DNA from: Paenibacillus sp. LHD-38
GTDB taxonomy: Bacteria > Bacillota > Bacilli > Paenibacillales > Paenibacillaceae
Length of the DNA: 64,000 nt
Assembly (NCBI RefSeq): GCF_031157315.1
Contig: NZ_JAVIFU010000004.1
Span: 1 to 64,000 of the forward strand
Direction of reading: 5' to 3'
Below are positions 1-8,268 of the stretch, one piece after another. Every line of letters begins with the position of its first letter. Positions within the stretch are counted from its first letter, which is position 1. The notes under the pieces were generated by a model. The model was not told where the DNA came from and did no database searches. It saw nothing but the letters and a program-made list of their open reading frames with translations. Position numbers and translations under genes: made by a program.

Positions 1-479
1 CCCCAGATCGCTTGGGCCTTTTTTCGTAATACCAGTAGTGCGGCAGTTTCCGCTAAAGCTGATTCTTTCCGTTGAAGTTCTCGGGTCAAGGCTTTAACCT
101 CTTGTTCTTTCGTTCGAAGATCCTTTTGCAGATTGCTCGCTTGCTCGGCTATCCCGCCATTTGCTTGCATGCAAGCATCGCGCCAAGCCTCTACCTGCTC
201 GACGAACAGCCCTCTGGCACGACAGTATTCCGACAACTCAATCTCACTTAACGCAGCTGTTTCCACCACGATGGCAAACTTATCTCGCGTACTCCATCGC
301 TCTGCCGGTTGTGCGCCATCAGGCATGATCATTCCTTGCGCTTTGGCTGCCTTCTTCCACTTGTACAGTGTCGTTTCCGATAGTCCGGTTTCTCTGGCTA
401 TCTGACTGACAGGCTCGTTATTTGGCGGCATCATGCGTTGCAAGATGCTCTGCTTCAATTCCTTGTTCACTTGGTTCAT
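1..479 (-). CDS. IS3-family transposase OrfA (partial)
   Basis: The minus-strand frame opens with ATG at 479 and stays open to the window edge (about 159 codons), so the stop is not seen. An N-terminal helix-turn-helix (residues about 20-45, containing VSQIARETGLSETTLYKWKK) would bind the IS ends. A helical region rich in Glu, Lys and Gln (about 110-145) looks like the leucine-zipper part of OrfA. The C-terminal LRKKAQAIWG is typical of the OrfA tail where frameshifting into OrfB occurs. Family assignment rests on this HTH plus coiled-coil layout and on the IS end just upstream. Confidence 0.8.
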   Translation of the reverse strand, partial: MNQVNKELKQSILQRMMPPNNEPVSQIARETGLSETTLYKWKKAAKAQGMIMPDGAQPAERWSTRDKFAIVVETAALSEIELSEYCRARGLFVEQVEAWRDACMQANGGIAEQASNLQKDLRTKEQEVKALTRELQRKESALAETAALLVLRKKAQAIW

Positions 480-549
480 TGTCCTCCACCTCGGCCTCTT
501 TTTCCTCACTATACGTTCTTTTGAGGGGGGCGACAACTATTCTGACACA
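1..549 (-). mobile_element. IS3-type insertion sequence, one end (partial)
   Basis: The window begins inside an insertion sequence. Only the left end and the first transposase frame (OrfA) are present; OrfB and the other end lie outside. Read on the minus strand, the outer end is near 547-549 and starts TGTCAGAATAGTTGTCGCC, with the TG terminus usual for IS3 elements. OrfA begins about 70 bp inside. The target-site duplication cannot be checked because the other end is missing. The IS abuts the 18-bp tandem repeats of the neighbouring array. Confidence 0.75.
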
Positions 550-571
550 GGGGGACCCCTTGCTCCGTATT

Positions 572-751
572 GGTAATGCTCATACTGCTGGTAATGCTCA
601 TACTGCTGATAATGCTCATACTACTGGTAATGCTCATACTGCTGGTAATGCTCATACTGATGGTAATGCTCATACTGCTGATAATGCTCATACTGCTGGT
701 AATGCTCATACTGCTGATAATGCTCATACTACTGGTAATGCTCATACTACT
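572..751. repeat. 18-bp tandem repeat, 10 units
   Basis: Ten head-to-tail copies of GGTAATGCTCATACTGCT, with small variants (GATAATG..., ...CTACT, ...CTGAT). Because 18 is a multiple of three, several frames stay open and look like ORFs of Leu/Ile/Met or Ser/Ile/Thr repeats; none has a credible start or composition. A half-unit (GATAATGCTCATACTGCT) recurs just before the later hairpin blocks, near 1203-1220 and 1702-1716. Confidence 0.9.
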
Positions 752-780
752 GAATATCGGTAACAACTAACCAATCGCTG

Positions 781-975
781 CGTACACTGCACTTTGTACA
801 ACAGAAAACGCAAATGCGGAGCGAACGAGTGGCTACGCTGCAGAAAGTACAGCAGAAACAGCCTGTTAAGGGACTAAAGAGTCTCAATGGTCGGATTCTG
901 CTGCAGAAACTGCAGTGTAGCAAGAGCGTGGTTACTTAACAGACGATTAGAGTGTACAAACTGCAACGTAGCACA
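781..975. repeat. Long-hairpin repeat block A1
   Basis: First of four similar blocks of about 195 bp. It contains four copies of one roughly 24-nt motif (core TGCA-NTTTGTRCA followed by RCAGAA): forward near 782 and 832, reverse near 897 and 950. Motif 1 can pair with motif 4 and motif 2 with motif 3, so the block is an imperfect long palindrome. No coding potential. Confidence 0.8.
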
Positions 976-984
976 GGTTAGTGT

Positions 985-1212
985 TAGGAATTTGTTGTTA
1001 GTGCTACTAGTATTGCTAGTGTTACTAGTATTGATAGTATTGAAAGTATTAATAGTATTGATAGTATTGAAAGTGCTGGTAGTGCTGGTAATGCAGGTAG
1101 TGCAGGTAGTGATGGTAGTGCTGGTAGTGCTGGTAGTGCTGGTAATGCAGGTAGTGCAGGTAGTGATGGTAATGTTGAAAGTGCTGAGAGTGCTGAGAGT
1201 GCTGATAATGCT
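985..1212. repeat. 9-bp tandem repeats between blocks A1 and A2
   Basis: Degenerate 9-mers, first of the type TTACTAGTA / TTGATAGTA, then AGTGCTGGT, with GTAATGCAG and GTGATG variants. Period nine keeps frames open on both strands and gives artefactual Leu-Val or Ser-Thr ORFs. No gene is supported. Confidence 0.85.
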
Positions 1213-1250
1213 CATACTGCTGAATATCGAACAGAACTAACCAATCGCTG

Positions 1251-1446
1251 CGTACACTGCACTTTGTACAACAGAAAACGCATATGCGGAGCGCAGGATG
1301 GGCTACGCTGCAGAAAGTACAGCAGAATCAGCCTGATAAGGGACTAAAGGGGTTGAATGGACTGATTCTGCTGCAAAAACTGCAGTGTAGCAAGAGCGTT
1401 GTTACTTAACAGACGATTAGAGTGTACAAACTGCAATGTAGCACAG
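1251..1446. repeat. Long-hairpin repeat block A2
   Basis: Second copy, very close to A1. Its inner arms are easily seen: GCTACGCTGCAGAAAGTACA (about 1302-1321) and the inverted TGCTGCAAAAACTGCAGTGT (about 1369-1388), which pair over a roughly 40-nt loop. The same four-motif order applies (forward, forward, reverse, reverse). Confidence 0.8.
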
Positions 1447-1459
1447 GTTAGTGTTAGGA

Positions 1460-1712
1460 ATGTGTTGCTAGTGTTACTAGTATTGCTAGTGTTACTAGTA
1501 TTGCTAGTATTAATAGTATTGATAGTATTGAAAGTGCTGGTAGTGCTGGTAGTGCTGGTAGTGCTGGTAGTGCTGGTAGTGCTGGTAGTGCTGGTAGTGC
1601 TGGTAGTGCTGGTAATGCAGGTAGTGCAGGTAGTGATGGTAGTGCTGGTAATGCAGGTAGTGCAGGTAGTGATGGTAATGTTGAAAGTGCTGAGAGTGCT
1701 GATAATGCTCAT
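1460..1712. repeat. 9-bp tandem repeats between blocks A2 and A3
   Basis: Same 9-mer family as 985-1212 but with a different copy number; the AGTGCTGGT unit is repeated perfectly about nine times near 1530-1615. Such number differences between adjacent copies suggest slippage or unequal exchange. Non-coding. Confidence 0.85.
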
Positions 1713-1746
1713 ACTGCTGAATATCGAACAGAACTAACCAATCGCT

Positions 1747-1941
1747 GCGTACATTGCACTTTGTACAACAGAAAACGCATATGCATAGCGCAGGATGGGC
1801 TACGCTGCAGAAAGTACAGCAGAATCAGCCTGATAAGGGACTAAAGTGGCTGAACGAACTGATTCTGCTGCAAAAACTGCAGTGTAGCAAGAGCGTGGTT
1901 ACTTAACAGACGATTAGAGTGTATAAACTGCAACGTAGCAC
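1747..1941. repeat. Long-hairpin repeat block A3
   Basis: Third copy, with CGTACATTGCAC replacing CGTACACTGCAC at its left end. Four-motif arrangement retained. It is followed by a short irregular spacer (about 1952-2010) instead of a long 9-mer run. Confidence 0.8.
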
Positions 1942-2032
1942 GGGTTAGTGTTAGGAATGTGCTGCTAATGCTGATAGTGCTGGTATTGATCCTACTGCTC
2001 CTGCTGCTGTGTTCACAACTAACCAATCGCTG

Positions 2033-2226
2033 CGTACATTGCACTTTGTACAACAGAAAACGCATATGCATAGCGCAGGATGGGCTACGCTGCAGAAAGT
2101 ACAGCAGAATCAGCCTGATAAGGGACTAAAGGGGTTGAATGGACTGATTCTGCTGCAAAAACTGCAGTGTAGCAAGAGCGTTGTTACTTAAGAGCCGATT
2201 AGAGTGTATAAACTGCAACGTAGCAC
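2033..2226. repeat. Long-hairpin repeat block A4
   Basis: Fourth copy, nearly identical to A2 and A3 over its whole length. Its right end runs into the 11-bp tandem repeat. Sequence identity between A2, A3 and A4 is high, so copying was recent compared with the diverged array at 17.5-18.7 kb. Confidence 0.8.
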
Positions 2227-2247
2227 CAGGTAAACACAGGAACGAAC

Positions 2248-2350
2248 AAAGACCAAACAAAGACCAAACAAAGACCAAACAAAGACCAAACAAAGACCAA
2301 ACAAAGACCAAACAAAGACCAATCAAAGGGCCGAACAAAGGGCCGATTAA
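2248..2350. repeat. 11-bp tandem repeat (AAAGACCAAAC)
   Basis: Seven 11-bp units at 2248-2324 (the last ends ATC), followed by diverged AAAGGGCCGAAC/ATT units to about 2350. Eleven is not a multiple of three, so this is not a coding repeat. It closes the array before the nuclease-like gene, whose 3' end is 75 bp away. Confidence 0.85.
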
Positions 2351-2424
2351 AGTAAAACAAAGGACTAAACATGGGCCAAACAAAAATCTAATAGCGTTTT
2401 AGCCTAAACGGGTCTTTGCTGGAT

Positions 2425-3093
2425 CTACAACAAAGATTCCAAGGCGCCTTCGGCGAGTTCATAGAAACGTATGTCTCTGCCGTTGACTATAGGACGAAGC
2501 AGTTTTTTCTCGACTAGCGAATGTAGTCTAATTCTGGCTGTGCGAAAATTCAAATTCAGATGATTCTGGACATCCTTGGGGCGTATTTTGCGGCCTAATG
2601 ACCAAGCTAATTTAAGGACTTCTCGCTCTTTCAGGTTCATTGGTGTACTGGAGCTGCTGCGTATTAGATGAGGAGCAAGGGACATTTGAAGCAGCATGCG
2701 GCATATTTCAGGGCGCTTCTGTACATCATCAAAAGTGAAATGGAACATCTTCCAGCCCATTGCGGTTAAAAAGTTATCACGATTCACGGCATAGCTGTGC
2801 TTTTCTCTGTCCATATCTTTAATGTGGCTCTGAAAACCGTCGCATTCCAGCCCAAACTGACCAAACTCAGGAAGAAAAGCAAAATCAAGAAATTGCGACT
2901 TGCGGTTCCAATCATAAATCTCGTATTCGGGATGCAGGTTATGGAAATTACCGAAAAGCGGCCACCATACGTTTTGGAGCAGCAGCTTCTCCGCATAACC
3001 ATGTCCTCTTACCAACCTTCCTTTGCGTTCCCCGGATCTTTTTCGCTCATGCTGCTCTAAAAAATCACAATAGGATTGCTCAAAGTCACTCAT
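2425..3093 (-). CDS. PD-(D/E)XK nuclease-like (DUF559/Vsr-type) protein with C-terminal winged helix
   Basis: A 222-residue cytoplasmic protein. The middle has the restriction-nuclease-fold pattern of DUF559/Vsr-like proteins: Asp70 in QFLDFAF, then Glu83 and Asp85 in GLECDG, His90, and an RDNFL helix followed by GWKMFHFTFDDV. The last 75 residues look like a winged helix (KEREVLKLAWSLG, then RTARIRLHSLVEKKLL), so it may bind DNA as well as cut it. The start ATG at 3093 has GAAGGGGG about 10 nt upstream. It stands alone next to the repeat array. The fold is inferred from motif spacing; substrate and role are unknown. A non-cutting transcription factor is possible. Confidence 0.6.
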   Translation of the reverse strand: MSDFEQSYCDFLEQHERKRSGERKGRLVRGHGYAEKLLLQNVWWPLFGNFHNLHPEYEIYDWNRKSQFLDFAFLPEFGQFGLECDGFQSHIKDMDREKHSYAVNRDNFLTAMGWKMFHFTFDDVQKRPEICRMLLQMSLAPHLIRSSSSTPMNLKEREVLKLAWSLGRKIRPKDVQNHLNLNFRTARIRLHSLVEKKLLRPIVNGRDIRFYELAEGALESLL

Positions 3094-3111
3094 TGCAACA
3101 GGCCCCCTTCT

Positions 3112-3160
3112 GAAAATAAAAAAAAACGCCCTAATGCCAACAGAATGGCTTTAGGACGTT
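3112..3160 (-). terminator. Rho-independent terminator, minus strand
   Basis: On the minus strand AACGTCCTAAAGCCA pairs with TGGCATTAGGGCGTT (one unpaired base) and is followed by a run of nine T. It would end transcripts from the catalase gene, which stops 255 bp upstream, before the nuclease-like gene. Confidence 0.75.
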
Positions 3161-3415
3161 CTTCGTCTGCTGCAAGTATATCATTCATATGGTTAAGGAC
3201 CAAGCATATCTAATAAAGATAGATGAAGCTGTCCAGCTAGCTGATCATATTTCTCATTTCCAACGCGACAGGTCAGAACTTCCAACCTTATTGTCATCTA
3301 AACAGAATAGATGCCTAGTAGTTAGTTGTAAAAGCGCGCAGCTGCTGCTGACGCGCTGAATATCCGACGTGTGGAGTTAGCAATCGGCTCAACCTAGAGA
3401 CTTTTATCTTTATCG

Positions 3416-4318
3416 TTACTCTTTAATATTACCTTCCTGCTTAAGCCGTTTGGCGACCGCTTTAAAGTCCTCTGCGGAGATTCCAGGTGCGAACTCCTCT
3501 TCTACAGAAGGGGCTTCAGGAATCGGGAAACCTTTTGGCGAACCTTGAATAACCTCAAGCGGGAGAGCATCCTCGGGATGCGTTCCCTTCCAAATTTGAT
3601 CGATCGTGGAAAAGTCAGTATCGCTCCAAGTGTAAAGCTTCGTGTGCACGCCTTTTTCTTCGTATTTCCTAGCCTCGTTAAATGATTTGTTGCTCAAGGA
3701 AGGAATCGGCACTAATTTCGTTACATTAACGCCTGTCGCAATTTCCAGCGCCTTGGCATATGCAACGACGTGAACGCCGCCCCGAACGAGGAGAAAACCT
3801 ACGACTGCGCGCGCAGCGGGGTGGTCCGTCATTTCGTATACCTTCATTTTATGCGTTCTAGCCCCGCATTCGAGGAAGAAGTTATGCAGCAAATCCTCAA
3901 CCAGATTTCCGCTGTTAAACACGTTGGAGCCGGTCCATGGATTCCCCATCGAGTCAAATGGCATAGCGCCTTGCGCGCCGGAAAGGAAGTGATAGGACAA
4001 GCGTGCGTCTTGAACGGAGCCAAGCGGCGTTTTGTCTGGCTCTTTATAGTCAGTTGAGCCTCTCAAGCATTTGTTGATAGCATGCGATACAAGCTCGACA
4101 TGGCCAAGCTCTTCCGTTGTGATGCTCATCACCAAGTCATAGAATGGCTTAAGTTTATCTTTTGAACGGAAGTTAAAAGATTGATACAGGTAATGGTTTA
4201 ACGTCGACATCTCTCCAAACTTACCGCCAAGCAGCTCTTGTACGGCAGCCGCAGCGTTAGGGTCCGGTTTTTCAACATTCGGGATCTCGATTATAATCTC
4301 ATCCATACGTGTAAACAT
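3416..4318 (-). CDS. Manganese catalase
   Basis: A 300-residue non-haem dimanganese catalase, which disproportionates hydrogen peroxide. The four-helix ligands are visible: Glu36 (GGKFGEMS), Glu70 and His73 (TTEELGHVEL), a Glu in HNFFLECGARTH and a His in GGVHVVAYAKALE. The C-terminus (about 225-300) is the usual acidic, Pro-rich tail. In Bacillales this family is often spore-coat or stress associated; no sporulation promoter could be confirmed. ATG at 4318 has no strong ribosome binding site, so Met5 (MDEIIIEIPN) is an alternative start. The gene is single, with 245 bp of unassigned sequence downstream before the terminator. Confidence 0.92.
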   Translation of the reverse strand: MFTRMDEIIIEIPNVEKPDPNAAAAVQELLGGKFGEMSTLNHYLYQSFNFRSKDKLKPFYDLVMSITTEELGHVELVSHAINKCLRGSTDYKEPDKTPLGSVQDARLSYHFLSGAQGAMPFDSMGNPWTGSNVFNSGNLVEDLLHNFFLECGARTHKMKVYEMTDHPAARAVVGFLLVRGGVHVVAYAKALEIATGVNVTKLVPIPSLSNKSFNEARKYEEKGVHTKLYTWSDTDFSTIDQIWKGTHPEDALPLEVIQGSPKGFPIPEAPSVEEEFAPGISAEDFKAVAKRLKQEGNIKE

Positions 4319-4514
4319 TCGTTTATCAACATTCCAATATTTACCTAGTCATACCCCGAATAGTTAAACATATCCTGCGTTGGTTAAACAGCAGCATGCT
4401 GGCACAGCCGATTGCCTTAAAGCGATTATTGAATGAAAACGTTCCACTAAACAGCTTGTTTATGTTACTTTTAAAGGAATCATTTCATTTCATTAAACAA
4501 AGGGAGCGATCTGG

Positions 4515-4826
4515 ATGTCAGCGCAAACAAAAGAGTGGATCTTGCATTCGGTTATTTTCAACTTAAAGCATGAGCAGGGCTCGGAGGCGGAGCGTCAGTT
4601 TTTGGAGGACGGCGAGCGGATTTTAACTTCGATCCCGACGGTAACGAACTTTCAAGTTTATAAGCAGGTAAGCGGTAAAAATGACTTCCGTCACGGCTTT
4701 GCCATGGAATTTGCGAACCAGGCTGATTATGATGCGTACAACGAACATCCGCTCCATGTGCAATTTGTGAATGAACGCTGGGTAACCGAAGTCGAAAAGT
4801 TTTTAGAGATTGATTACGTGAAGTAG
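4515..4826 (+). CDS. Dabb (stress-responsive A/B barrel) family protein
   Basis: A 103-residue ferredoxin-like alpha/beta barrel protein of the Dabb family. The family pattern is clear: WILHSVIFNLKH at the start, a middle VTNFQVYKQVSGKNDFRHGFAMEF, and the closing YDAYNEHPLHVQFVNERW. Members are small cytoplasmic dimers; the biochemical role is generally unknown. The ATG at 4515 follows AGGGAG at 4501-4506. The gene precedes the KDPG-type aldolase by about 100 bp and may be cotranscribed, hinting at sugar-acid metabolism, but this is inference from order alone. Confidence 0.85.
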   Translation: MSAQTKEWILHSVIFNLKHEQGSEAERQFLEDGERILTSIPTVTNFQVYKQVSGKNDFRHGFAMEFANQADYDAYNEHPLHVQFVNERWVTEVEKFLEIDYVK

Positions 4827-4924
4827 GACAATGATTGAAGAATTGTTTAAAACAGCATATAATGAGCGTTAGGGATAGCACATTTTCGAACAAATACGAA
4901 CATAATGGGAAGAGGGACAAACGG

Positions 4925-5593
4925 ATGAAAAAGCTTAGAGTGCTGCAGCAGCTGACGGATGCCGGCGTTGTAGCTGTGCTTCGCGCAGACTCGCCAGAGG
5001 AAGTTGTGGAAATGTCGCGCCGCGCGATCAAGGGCGGAATCAAAGCCATCGAGATTACGATGACGGTACCTTTCGCGCTTCGCGCGATCGAGCAATTATC
5101 GAAGGAATATTCTAGCTCCGTATCACCAGATGCGGATAACTTTGCCATTATCGGCGTGGGGACCGTGCTTGATCCGGAAACGGCGCGCGCGGCTATTTTG
5201 GCCGGTGCTGAATATGTCGTATCTCCAGCTCTTAACCCGGATACAATCAAGCTTTGTAACCGCTATGCGATTCCGATTTTGCCAGGCACCATGACGATTC
5301 ACGAAATTCAAACCGCATTGGAGCTTGGTGTTGATATCGTGAAGCTATTCCCGGGCAACCTTTACTCTCCGAGCGTGATTCCTTCTATAAAAGGACCGCT
5401 GCCCCAGGCGAACGTTATGCCGACAGGCGGCGTATCGCTCGACAATTTGAAGGACTGGATCAAGGCAGGCGCAGTTGCGGTCGGTATTGGCTCCGATCTG
5501 ACGAAGGATGCTGTGAAAACCGGCGATTTCTCACTCATCGAGAAGAAGGCGGCTGCTTATATCACAGCTTATCGCGAAGCGAAAGGGCTGTAG
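4925..5593 (+). CDS. Bifunctional KHG/KDPG aldolase family protein
   Basis: A 222-residue class I aldolase that splits 2-keto-3-deoxy-6-phosphogluconate or related keto-acids to pyruvate and an aldehyde. Visible motifs are the catalytic Glu in IKAIEITMTVP, GVGTVLD, the Schiff-base Lys in VDIVKLFPGNLYSP, and the phosphate-binding MPTGGVSLDN. The frame is open back to 4835, but homology starts at MKKLRVLQQL; ATG 4925 is preceded by AGAGGGAC. No KDG kinase is adjacent. A GH43 gene follows after a terminator. The exact substrate cannot be told from sequence. Confidence 0.9.
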   Translation: MKKLRVLQQLTDAGVVAVLRADSPEEVVEMSRRAIKGGIKAIEITMTVPFALRAIEQLSKEYSSSVSPDADNFAIIGVGTVLDPETARAAILAGAEYVVSPALNPDTIKLCNRYAIPILPGTMTIHEIQTALELGVDIVKLFPGNLYSPSVIPSIKGPLPQANVMPTGGVSLDNLKDWIKAGAVAVGIGSDLTKDAVKTGDFSLIEKKAAAYITAYREAKGL

Positions 5594-5597
5594 CCTA

Positions 5598-5640
5598 ATA
5601 CCCTGATAGAGAAGCTTAACCTCTGTCAGGGTATTTTTTT
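5598..5640 (+). terminator. Rho-independent terminator after the aldolase
   Basis: ATACCCTGATAGAG pairs with CTCTGTCAGGGTAT across a nine-base loop and is followed by seven T. It separates the aldolase from the GH43 gene. Confidence 0.88.
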
Positions 5641-5687
5641 CAAGTGCGTACGCAAAAACATCAATTCACTGGGGGAGACATGAGCTA

Positions 5688-6563
5688 ATGATAAAACGTG
5701 AAGATATTCGCATTCGGGATCCATATATTCTTGTTGATGAGCAGGCAGGCTGTTATTACCTTTACGGTACGACAGACGAGACCGTGTGGTCTGGTCCGGG
5801 AACAGGCTTTAATACATATCGCAGCACGGATCTGGGGCAGTGGGAGGGTCCTTTCCCGGCGTTTAGACCGGAGCCTGGCTTTTGGGCGGATCATCACTTC
5901 TGGGCGCCTGAGGTGTATTTTTATAAAGACAGCTATTATATGTTTGCCTCCTTTAAGTCGGACGACAAGCGCCGGGCAACGCAAGTATTGATAGCCGAAA
6001 GCCCTGTAGGCCCCTTTGAACCGCTCATCAAAGAGCCGGTTACGCCGGCCGAATGGGAATGTTTAGACGGAACGCTGCACATTGACGAGGATGGTACGCC
6101 TTGGATGGTATTTTGCCATGAGTGGGTGCAGGTGAGGGATGGGAAAATGTGCGCCATTCCGCTCACTTCGGATCTGAGCGAAGCAGCAGGAGAGCCGATC
6201 ACGTTGTTCGCTGCTTCGGAAGCACCTTGGGCGGTAGCTGGCGGGGATGACAAGGATGTCTATGTAACGGATGGACCGTTCCTGTTCAGAAATCAGGCGG
6301 GTGAACTGCTCATGTTGTGGTCAAGCGGATCGAAGAACGGTTATGCGATTGGTATCGCGCGCTCGGAGAGCGGTAAGGTAGAAGGACCTTGGAAGCAGGA
6401 TGAAGAGACGCTGTTTCCTGAGGACGGCGGACACGGCATGCTGTTCCGATCCTTGGAGGGAAGCCTAATGCTGGCTATGCATACGCCAAACAATCAGCCG
6501 GAGGAACGGGCTGTCTTTATTGAAGTCATCGAAACAAATGGAACGCTGCAAAGAAAATCCTGA
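5688..6563 (+). CDS. Glycoside hydrolase family 43 protein
   Basis: A 291-residue five-bladed propeller glycosidase without a signal peptide, so intracellular. GH43 proteins usually remove arabinose or xylose from oligosaccharides. The base Asp11 (RIRDPYI), the Asp127 pKa modulator (ECLDGTLH) and the WAPEV motif (72-76) are visible. At the third catalytic site the sequence reads VTDGPFL (Asp195), where classical GH43 has Glu; I recall this variant from some bacterial GH43 subgroups. ATG 5688 follows GGGGGAG with suitable spacing. It lies between the aldolase and fumC and has no regulator beside it. Confidence 0.88.
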   Translation: MIKREDIRIRDPYILVDEQAGCYYLYGTTDETVWSGPGTGFNTYRSTDLGQWEGPFPAFRPEPGFWADHHFWAPEVYFYKDSYYMFASFKSDDKRRATQVLIAESPVGPFEPLIKEPVTPAEWECLDGTLHIDEDGTPWMVFCHEWVQVRDGKMCAIPLTSDLSEAAGEPITLFAASEAPWAVAGGDDKDVYVTDGPFLFRNQAGELLMLWSSGSKNGYAIGIARSESGKVEGPWKQDEETLFPEDGGHGMLFRSLEGSLMLAMHTPNNQPEERAVFIEVIETNGTLQRKS

Positions 6564-6701
6564 ATGAAGCTTACATCGCTCCTCGATTGCTGTTAGTTCA
6601 AGCAGATTATGCAGCATTGCTTGATTCTGAGCGGGAATAGCGTTATAACAGAAACAGGGTCATTAGAGACAAACCAATTGATTAAAGGAGTCGTTCAATT
6701 A

Positions 6702-8087
6702 ATGGATTATCGGATTGAGAAGGACACGATGGGTGAAATTCAGGTTCCTGCAGACAAGCTGTGGGGCGCTCAAACGCAAAGAAGCCTGCAAAACTTTAAA
6801 ATCAGTGGCGAGCGCATGCCGATCGAAGTCGTATATGCTATGGCTTATATCAAAAAAGCATCAGCGCAAGCCAACGAGAAGCTTGGTGTGCTGGATGCGG
6901 CAAAATCAGCCATTATCGGCGAGGCCGTAGATGAAATCGTTGCAGGCAAATGGGATGACCATTTTCCACTAGTAGTTTGGCAAACAGGAAGCGGCACGCA
7001 AACGAACATGAACGTAAACGAGGTCATCGCTAACCGTGCGAACGGTTTGCTTGCTGAACGCGGAAGCGATGTACGCATTCACCCGAACGATGATGTAAAC
7101 CGCTCGCAAAGCTCGAACGATACCTTCCCTGCAGCGATGCACATCGCTGGCGTTATCGCGCTGGAGGATCGTTTGCTTCCATCGCTTGACCTGCTTAACG
7201 GTACGCTCCGCGCGAAAGCGGAGAAGTTTAACGATCTAGTGAAAATCGGCCGGACGCATCTGCAAGATGCTACGCCAATCACGCTCGGTCAAGAAATTAG
7301 CGGCTGGTACTCGATGCTGGACAGAACGCGTGCCATGCTTGTTCAAAGCGTGGAAACTATGCGTGATCTAGCGCTCGGCGGTACAGCGGTTGGTACGGGC
7401 CTTAACGCACATCCTGACTTTGCAGTCGCGGTAGCAGAGGAAGTAACGGCGCTTACGGGCAAAACCTTCGTGACGGCTGAGAACAAATTCCACTCGCTGA
7501 CAAGCCATGATCAAATCGTGTACACGCATGGCGCGGTTAAAGCGTTGGCAGCGGATTTGATGAAAATCGCAAATGATGTGAGATGGCTCGCAAGCGGACC
7601 TCGCTGCGGTATCGGCGAAATTTCGATTCCTGAGAACGAGCCGGGCAGCTCGATTATGCCAGGTAAAGTGAATCCGACCCAAAGCGAAGCCTTGACGATG
7701 GCGGTTTGCCAAGTCATCGGTAACGATACGGCGATTTCGATGGCGGCAAGCCAAGGTAACTTCGAGCTTAACGTATTCAAGCCTGTTATCATCTATAACT
7801 TCCTGCAATCGGTAGCGCTGCTTGCTGACGGCATGGTATCGTTCAACGATAATTGCGCGGTTGGCATTGAGCCGAACGAAGCGGCAATCAAGCGCAATCT
7901 CGATCAATCGCTTATGCTCGTTACGGCACTTAACCCGCACATCGGTTACGAGAATGCGGCTGCAATCGCGAAAAACGCCCATAAAAAAGGTCTTACTTTA
8001 AAAGAGTCAGCTATTGCAAGCGGCTTGCTTACTTCCGAGCAATTCGACGAGTTTGTACGACCTGAGAACATGATCGGCAAACGTTAA
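6702..8087 (+). CDS. fumC: Fumarate hydratase, class II
   Basis: Iron-independent fumarase of the TCA cycle, interconverting fumarate and malate. The 461-residue length fits the class. Signatures seen are [12 protein letters not shown] near the N-terminus, [30 protein letters not shown], the TGRTHLQD-like [11 protein letters not shown], and the superfamily loop [11 protein letters not shown] (about residues 315-325). The frame is open from 6609, but ATG 6702 ([11 protein letters not shown]) has AAAGGAG 11 nt upstream and matches family starts. It is monocistronic, ended by a strong terminator. Confidence 0.97.
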   Translation: MDYRIEKDTMGEIQVPADKLWGAQTQRSLQNFKISGERMPIEVVYAMAYIKKASAQANEKLGVLDAAKSAIIGEAVDEIVAGKWDDHFPLVVWQTGSGTQTNMNVNEVIANRANGLLAERGSDVRIHPNDDVNRSQSSNDTFPAAMHIAGVIALEDRLLPSLDLLNGTLRAKAEKFNDLVKIGRTHLQDATPITLGQEISGWYSMLDRTRAMLVQSVETMRDLALGGTAVGTGLNAHPDFAVAVAEEVTALTGKTFVTAENKFHSLTSHDQIVYTHGAVKALAADLMKIANDVRWLASGPRCGIGEISIPENEPGSSIMPGKVNPTQSEALTMAVCQVIGNDTAISMAASQGNFELNVFKPVIIYNFLQSVALLADGMVSFNDNCAVGIEPNEAAIKRNLDQSLMLVTALNPHIGYENAAAIAKNAHKKGLTLKESAIASGLLTSEQFDEFVRPENMIGKR

Positions 8088-8097
8088 TTTATAGCTG

Positions 8098-8143
8098 AAA
8101 GGGCCTGCACCGTCTTTTGAAGACGAAGTGCAGGCCCTTTTTT
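8098..8143 (+). terminator. Rho-independent terminator after fumC
   Basis: AAAGGGCCTGCAC pairs with GTGCAGGCCCTTT and is followed by T7. A second short helix forms in the loop (GTCTT/AAGAC). The terminator runs directly into the structured repeat element. Confidence 0.9.
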
Positions 8144-8255
8144 TATATATAAGAGTTTATACGTTTACACATTATAAATGTGCTTATATATCTCCGTGAA
8201 ACGTCTGTTTTGCCATTTGCCGCAGAGGACGGCGAAAGCCGCTTGCGCTTGCCTA
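8144..8255 (+). repeat. Terminator-linked structured element, copy 1
   Basis: About 110 nt with three predicted stems: outer TATATAAG/CTTATATA, inner TTTATA/TATAAA, then the invariant-like GTGAAACG box and a 3' stem CGGC-GAAA-GCCG before TTGCGCTTG. It shares this layout, not just sequence, with copies at 11702, 45184, 55028 and 58537. It sits between the fumC terminator and the convergent guanylate-kinase-like gene. Confidence 0.8.
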
Positions 8256-8268
8256 ATCAATAAGTTTT

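Noticed and set aside
570-2190. Open frames full of LVL, VMLIL or STTST repeats on both strands
   Set aside because: They arise because 9- and 18-bp repeats contain no stop codons; no credible starts, ribosome binding sites or protein-like composition.
3160-3415. Possible small RNA or gene between the catalase stop and its terminator
   Set aside because: Only short frames and a weak CGCGC-type dyad; nothing supported.
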